The notes under the pieces: model-generated
Database searches by the model: none
Told to the model about the DNA's origin: nothing
What the model saw: the letters and a program-made list of their open reading frames with translations, nothing else
NCBI GenBank assembly: GCA_048268845.1
Contig: JBLWUQ010000011.1
Span: 34,135 to 98,134 of the forward strand
Length of the DNA: 64,000 bases
Origin: Muriiphilus sp048268845
GTDB taxonomy: Bacteria > Pseudomonadota > Alphaproteobacteria > Rhodobacterales > Rhodobacteraceae
Direction of reading: 5' to 3'
Shown here: in pieces, positions 62,469 through 64,000 of the stretch
Numbering within the stretch: the first letter of the stretch is position 1
How the letters are laid out: the number at the start of each line of letters is the position of its first letter
Made by a program: the position numbers and the translations under genes

Positions 62469-63530
62469 ATGACCCGCACCGTTCTGGAAAGCGCCACCAA
62501 GACCGTCACCATCGGTTTCGACGAACCCTTCTGCGTGATCGGCGAGCGCATCAACCCCACGGGGCGCAAGGCGCTGGCGGCACAGCTCGAGGCAGGCGAT
62601 TTCTCGACCGTCGAGCGTGACGCGGTGGCGCAGGTCGCCTGCGGCGCGACGGTGCTCGATGTCAACGCGGGCGTGGTCTACAACTCCAACCCCAACCCGA
62701 ACGAGACCGAGCCACCCCTGATGACGGCGATCCTCGAACTGGTGCAGGGGCTGGTCGACGTGCCGCTCTGCATCGACTCCTCGGTGCCGGCAGCGCTCGA
62801 GGCCGGGCTCAAGGTTACCAAGGGGCGTCCGTTGGTCAACTCCGTCACCGGCGAGGAAGAGCGGATGGAATTCGTCCTGCCGCTGGTGGCGAAATACAAC
62901 GTGCCGGTGGTGGCGATCTCCAACGACGACACCGGCATCTCCGAAGACCCCGACGTGCGCTTCGCGGTCGCCAAACGCATCGTCGAGCGCGCGGCGGATT
63001 TCGGCATCCCGGCGCATGACATCGTGGTCGATCCGCTGGTGATGCCGATCGGCGCGATGGCGACGGCGGGCAAGCAGGTCTTTGCCCTCGTGCGGCGCCT
63101 GCGCGAGGAGCTTGGCGTCAACACCACCTGTGGTGCGTCCAACATCTCGTTCGGCCTGCCCAACCGGCACGGGATCAACAACGCCTTCCTGCCGATGGCG
63201 GCCGCCGCCGGCATGACCTCGGCCATCATGAACCCGCTGGCGCTGCCGGTCAGCCAGACGAAGATCGCCGAGAAGAAGCTCGCCGTCCAGGCCGCCGGGA
63301 TCATCCTGCCCGAGGATATCGACGACGAGACCTTCGTCACCCTGTTCGGCCTCGGCTCGACCGACTACAAACCCGGCAAGGAGATGGAGGCGATCCGCGC
63401 CGCCAACCTGCTGCTCGACAACGATCCGAACGGCACCGAATGGATCCGCTTCAACCACGCGGCGTCGGGCGGCGAAGACCGCGGCGGTCGCGGCGGCAGG
63501 GATGGCGGACGGCGGCGGCGCCGGGCCTGA
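62469..63530 (+). CDS. Methyltetrahydrofolate-corrinoid methyltransferase, pterin module of a split methionine synthase
   Basis: The 353-residue protein is a pterin-binding TIM barrel like AcsE and the MetH pterin domain: IGERINPTGRKAL near 24-36, ATVLDVNAGVV with pterin-binding Asp, LCIDSSVPAALEAGL, ISNDDTGISED, VVDPLVMPIGAMA and TTCGASNISFGLPNR. The C-terminal 22 residues are a Gly/Arg-rich tail ending GRRRRRA, resembling the Arg-rich end of the homocysteine module at 14743. It probably moves methyl from methyl-folate to the corrinoid protein at 13.7-14.4 kb. A small PF13769-like gene lies just upstream. Confidence 0.92.
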   Translation: MTRTVLESATKTVTIGFDEPFCVIGERINPTGRKALAAQLEAGDFSTVERDAVAQVACGATVLDVNAGVVYNSNPNPNETEPPLMTAILELVQGLVDVPLCIDSSVPAALEAGLKVTKGRPLVNSVTGEEERMEFVLPLVAKYNVPVVAISNDDTGISEDPDVRFAVAKRIVERAADFGIPAHDIVVDPLVMPIGAMATAGKQVFALVRRLREELGVNTTCGASNISFGLPNRHGINNAFLPMAAAAGMTSAIMNPLALPVSQTKIAEKKLAVQAAGIILPEDIDDETFVTLFGLGSTDYKPGKEMEAIRAANLLLDNDPNGTEWIRFNHAASGGEDRGGRGGRDGGRRRRRA

Positions 63531-63695
63531 TCGCCGTTCATCCAGGCTGGATCGCTTTCGGGGTCGCTATTGCCCGCTCGAATGAACGGTCCGATACGGG
63601 CCGCGCCTCAGTATGACACGTCTTTCTGACGCGTCCCATCTGCACCATGCCTATTCTCAGCGACCGGATAACGCACCGGGAACCGGCGACCCGGC

Positions 63696-64000
63696 TTAAT
63701 CCAGGTGGCCCGTTTCCGCCGTCGACGTTGCGAGGTCGGCGAGGATCGGGCAATCGGGCCGTTGATCCCCCGCGCAGGCATCGACCAGACGCGCCAGTGT
63801 TGCGCGCATCTCTGTCAACTCCTTGATCTTTCGGTTGATCTCGGCAAGATGCCCTTCGGCGATCTGCTTGACCTCGGCACTGGTGCGATGGTCGTCCTCG
63901 TAGAGCTTCAGCAGATTGCGGCAATCCTCGATGCTGAACCCGAGCGCGCGGGCCCGGCCCAGAAAGGCCAGCATGTGCACGTCGCGGTCGCGAAAGCTGC
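63696..64000 (-). CDS. CueR/HmrR-like copper-responsive MerR regulator, N-terminus outside the window
   Basis: The frame is open to the window edge, so the start and the DNA-binding domain are missing. The visible part is the MerR linker and effector domain: FRDRDVHMLAFLGRARALGFSI, a long dimerisation helix (HLAEINRKIKELTEMRATLARL), and the metal loop CAGDQRPDC. The two Cys at that spacing match CueR-type copper(I) sensors. It probably activates a copper efflux gene outside the window. Confidence 0.85.
   Translation of the reverse strand, partial: SFRDRDVHMLAFLGRARALGFSIEDCRNLLKLYEDDHRTSAEVKQIAEGHLAEINRKIKELTEMRATLARLVDACAGDQRPDCPILADLATSTAETGHLD

Overview
The window looks like chromosomal DNA of a Rhodobacteraceae (Roseobacter-group) alphaproteobacterium. 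GC is very high, and several gene neighbourhoods are typical of that family as I know it: trpC-moaC-moeA-lexA facing comEC then gltX-gltA; argC-ccmE next to a gene-transfer-agent (GTA) type lysis cassette; grxD-bolA; zwf-pgl-pgi; and a methionine synthase split into separate proteins. A GAAC-N7-GAAC SOS box upstream of lexA is also alphaproteobacterial. I see no insertion sequence, CRISPR array, rRNA or tRNA gene. Coding density is high and most genes sit in short operons with 1-4 base overlaps.

Layout. 1-3.4 kb: the start of a secreted repeat protein, infC (apparently with an ATA start), and an OmpA-family protein. 3.5-9.7 kb: a form II CO-dehydrogenase-like molybdenum hydroxylase (coxS-secreted protein-coxL-coxM) with an XdhC-type factor and a molybdopterin-binding protein. 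9.8-12.2 kb: fabF-mltG. 12.3-15.8 kb: a run holding DUF1638, YbjQ, two tiny membrane proteins and a corrinoid protein, next to a homocysteine methyltransferase. 15.9-21 kb: grxD-bolA, a cysteine-cluster protein, and zwf-pgl-pgi behind a palindromic operator. 21.2-34.2 kb: radical SAM, Hint, flavoprotein, xthA, nucleoside hydrolase, selO, two DMT exporters, OsmC, SRPBCC, cupin, enolase and a membrane protein. 34.3-42.4 kb: trpC-moaC-moeA-lexA, comEC, gltX, gltA. 42.6-51.3 kb: enoyl-CoA hydratase, ccmH/ccmF, two small envelope proteins, the endolysin-holin cassette, ccmE, argC, murI. 51.4-64 kb: acyl-CoA synthetase, moaA, AhpD-like protein, the GDP-mannose pair manB/manC, a TfoX C-terminal-domain protein with an esterase, ppx-rlmE, the pterin-binding methionine synthase part, and the end of a CueR-like regulator.

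How the genes connect. (1) Methionine: the three catalytic modules of a B12 methionine synthase are separate genes here (homocysteine part 14.7-15.8 kb, corrinoid part 13.7-14.4 kb, methyl-folate part 62.5-63.5 kb). The two substrate-binding parts carry similar Arg-rich C-terminal tails, while the corrinoid part has a very acidic N-terminus, which suggests electrostatic docking. (2) Molybdenum: moaA, moaC, moeA, a MoeA-like protein and XdhC could all serve the Cox-type enzyme. (3) Carbon: the zwf-pgl-pgi operon, eno and gltA cover central metabolism. (4) Cytochrome c maturation genes are split by a phage/GTA-type lysis module. A small dispersed intergenic repeat (four copies) marks several gene ends.
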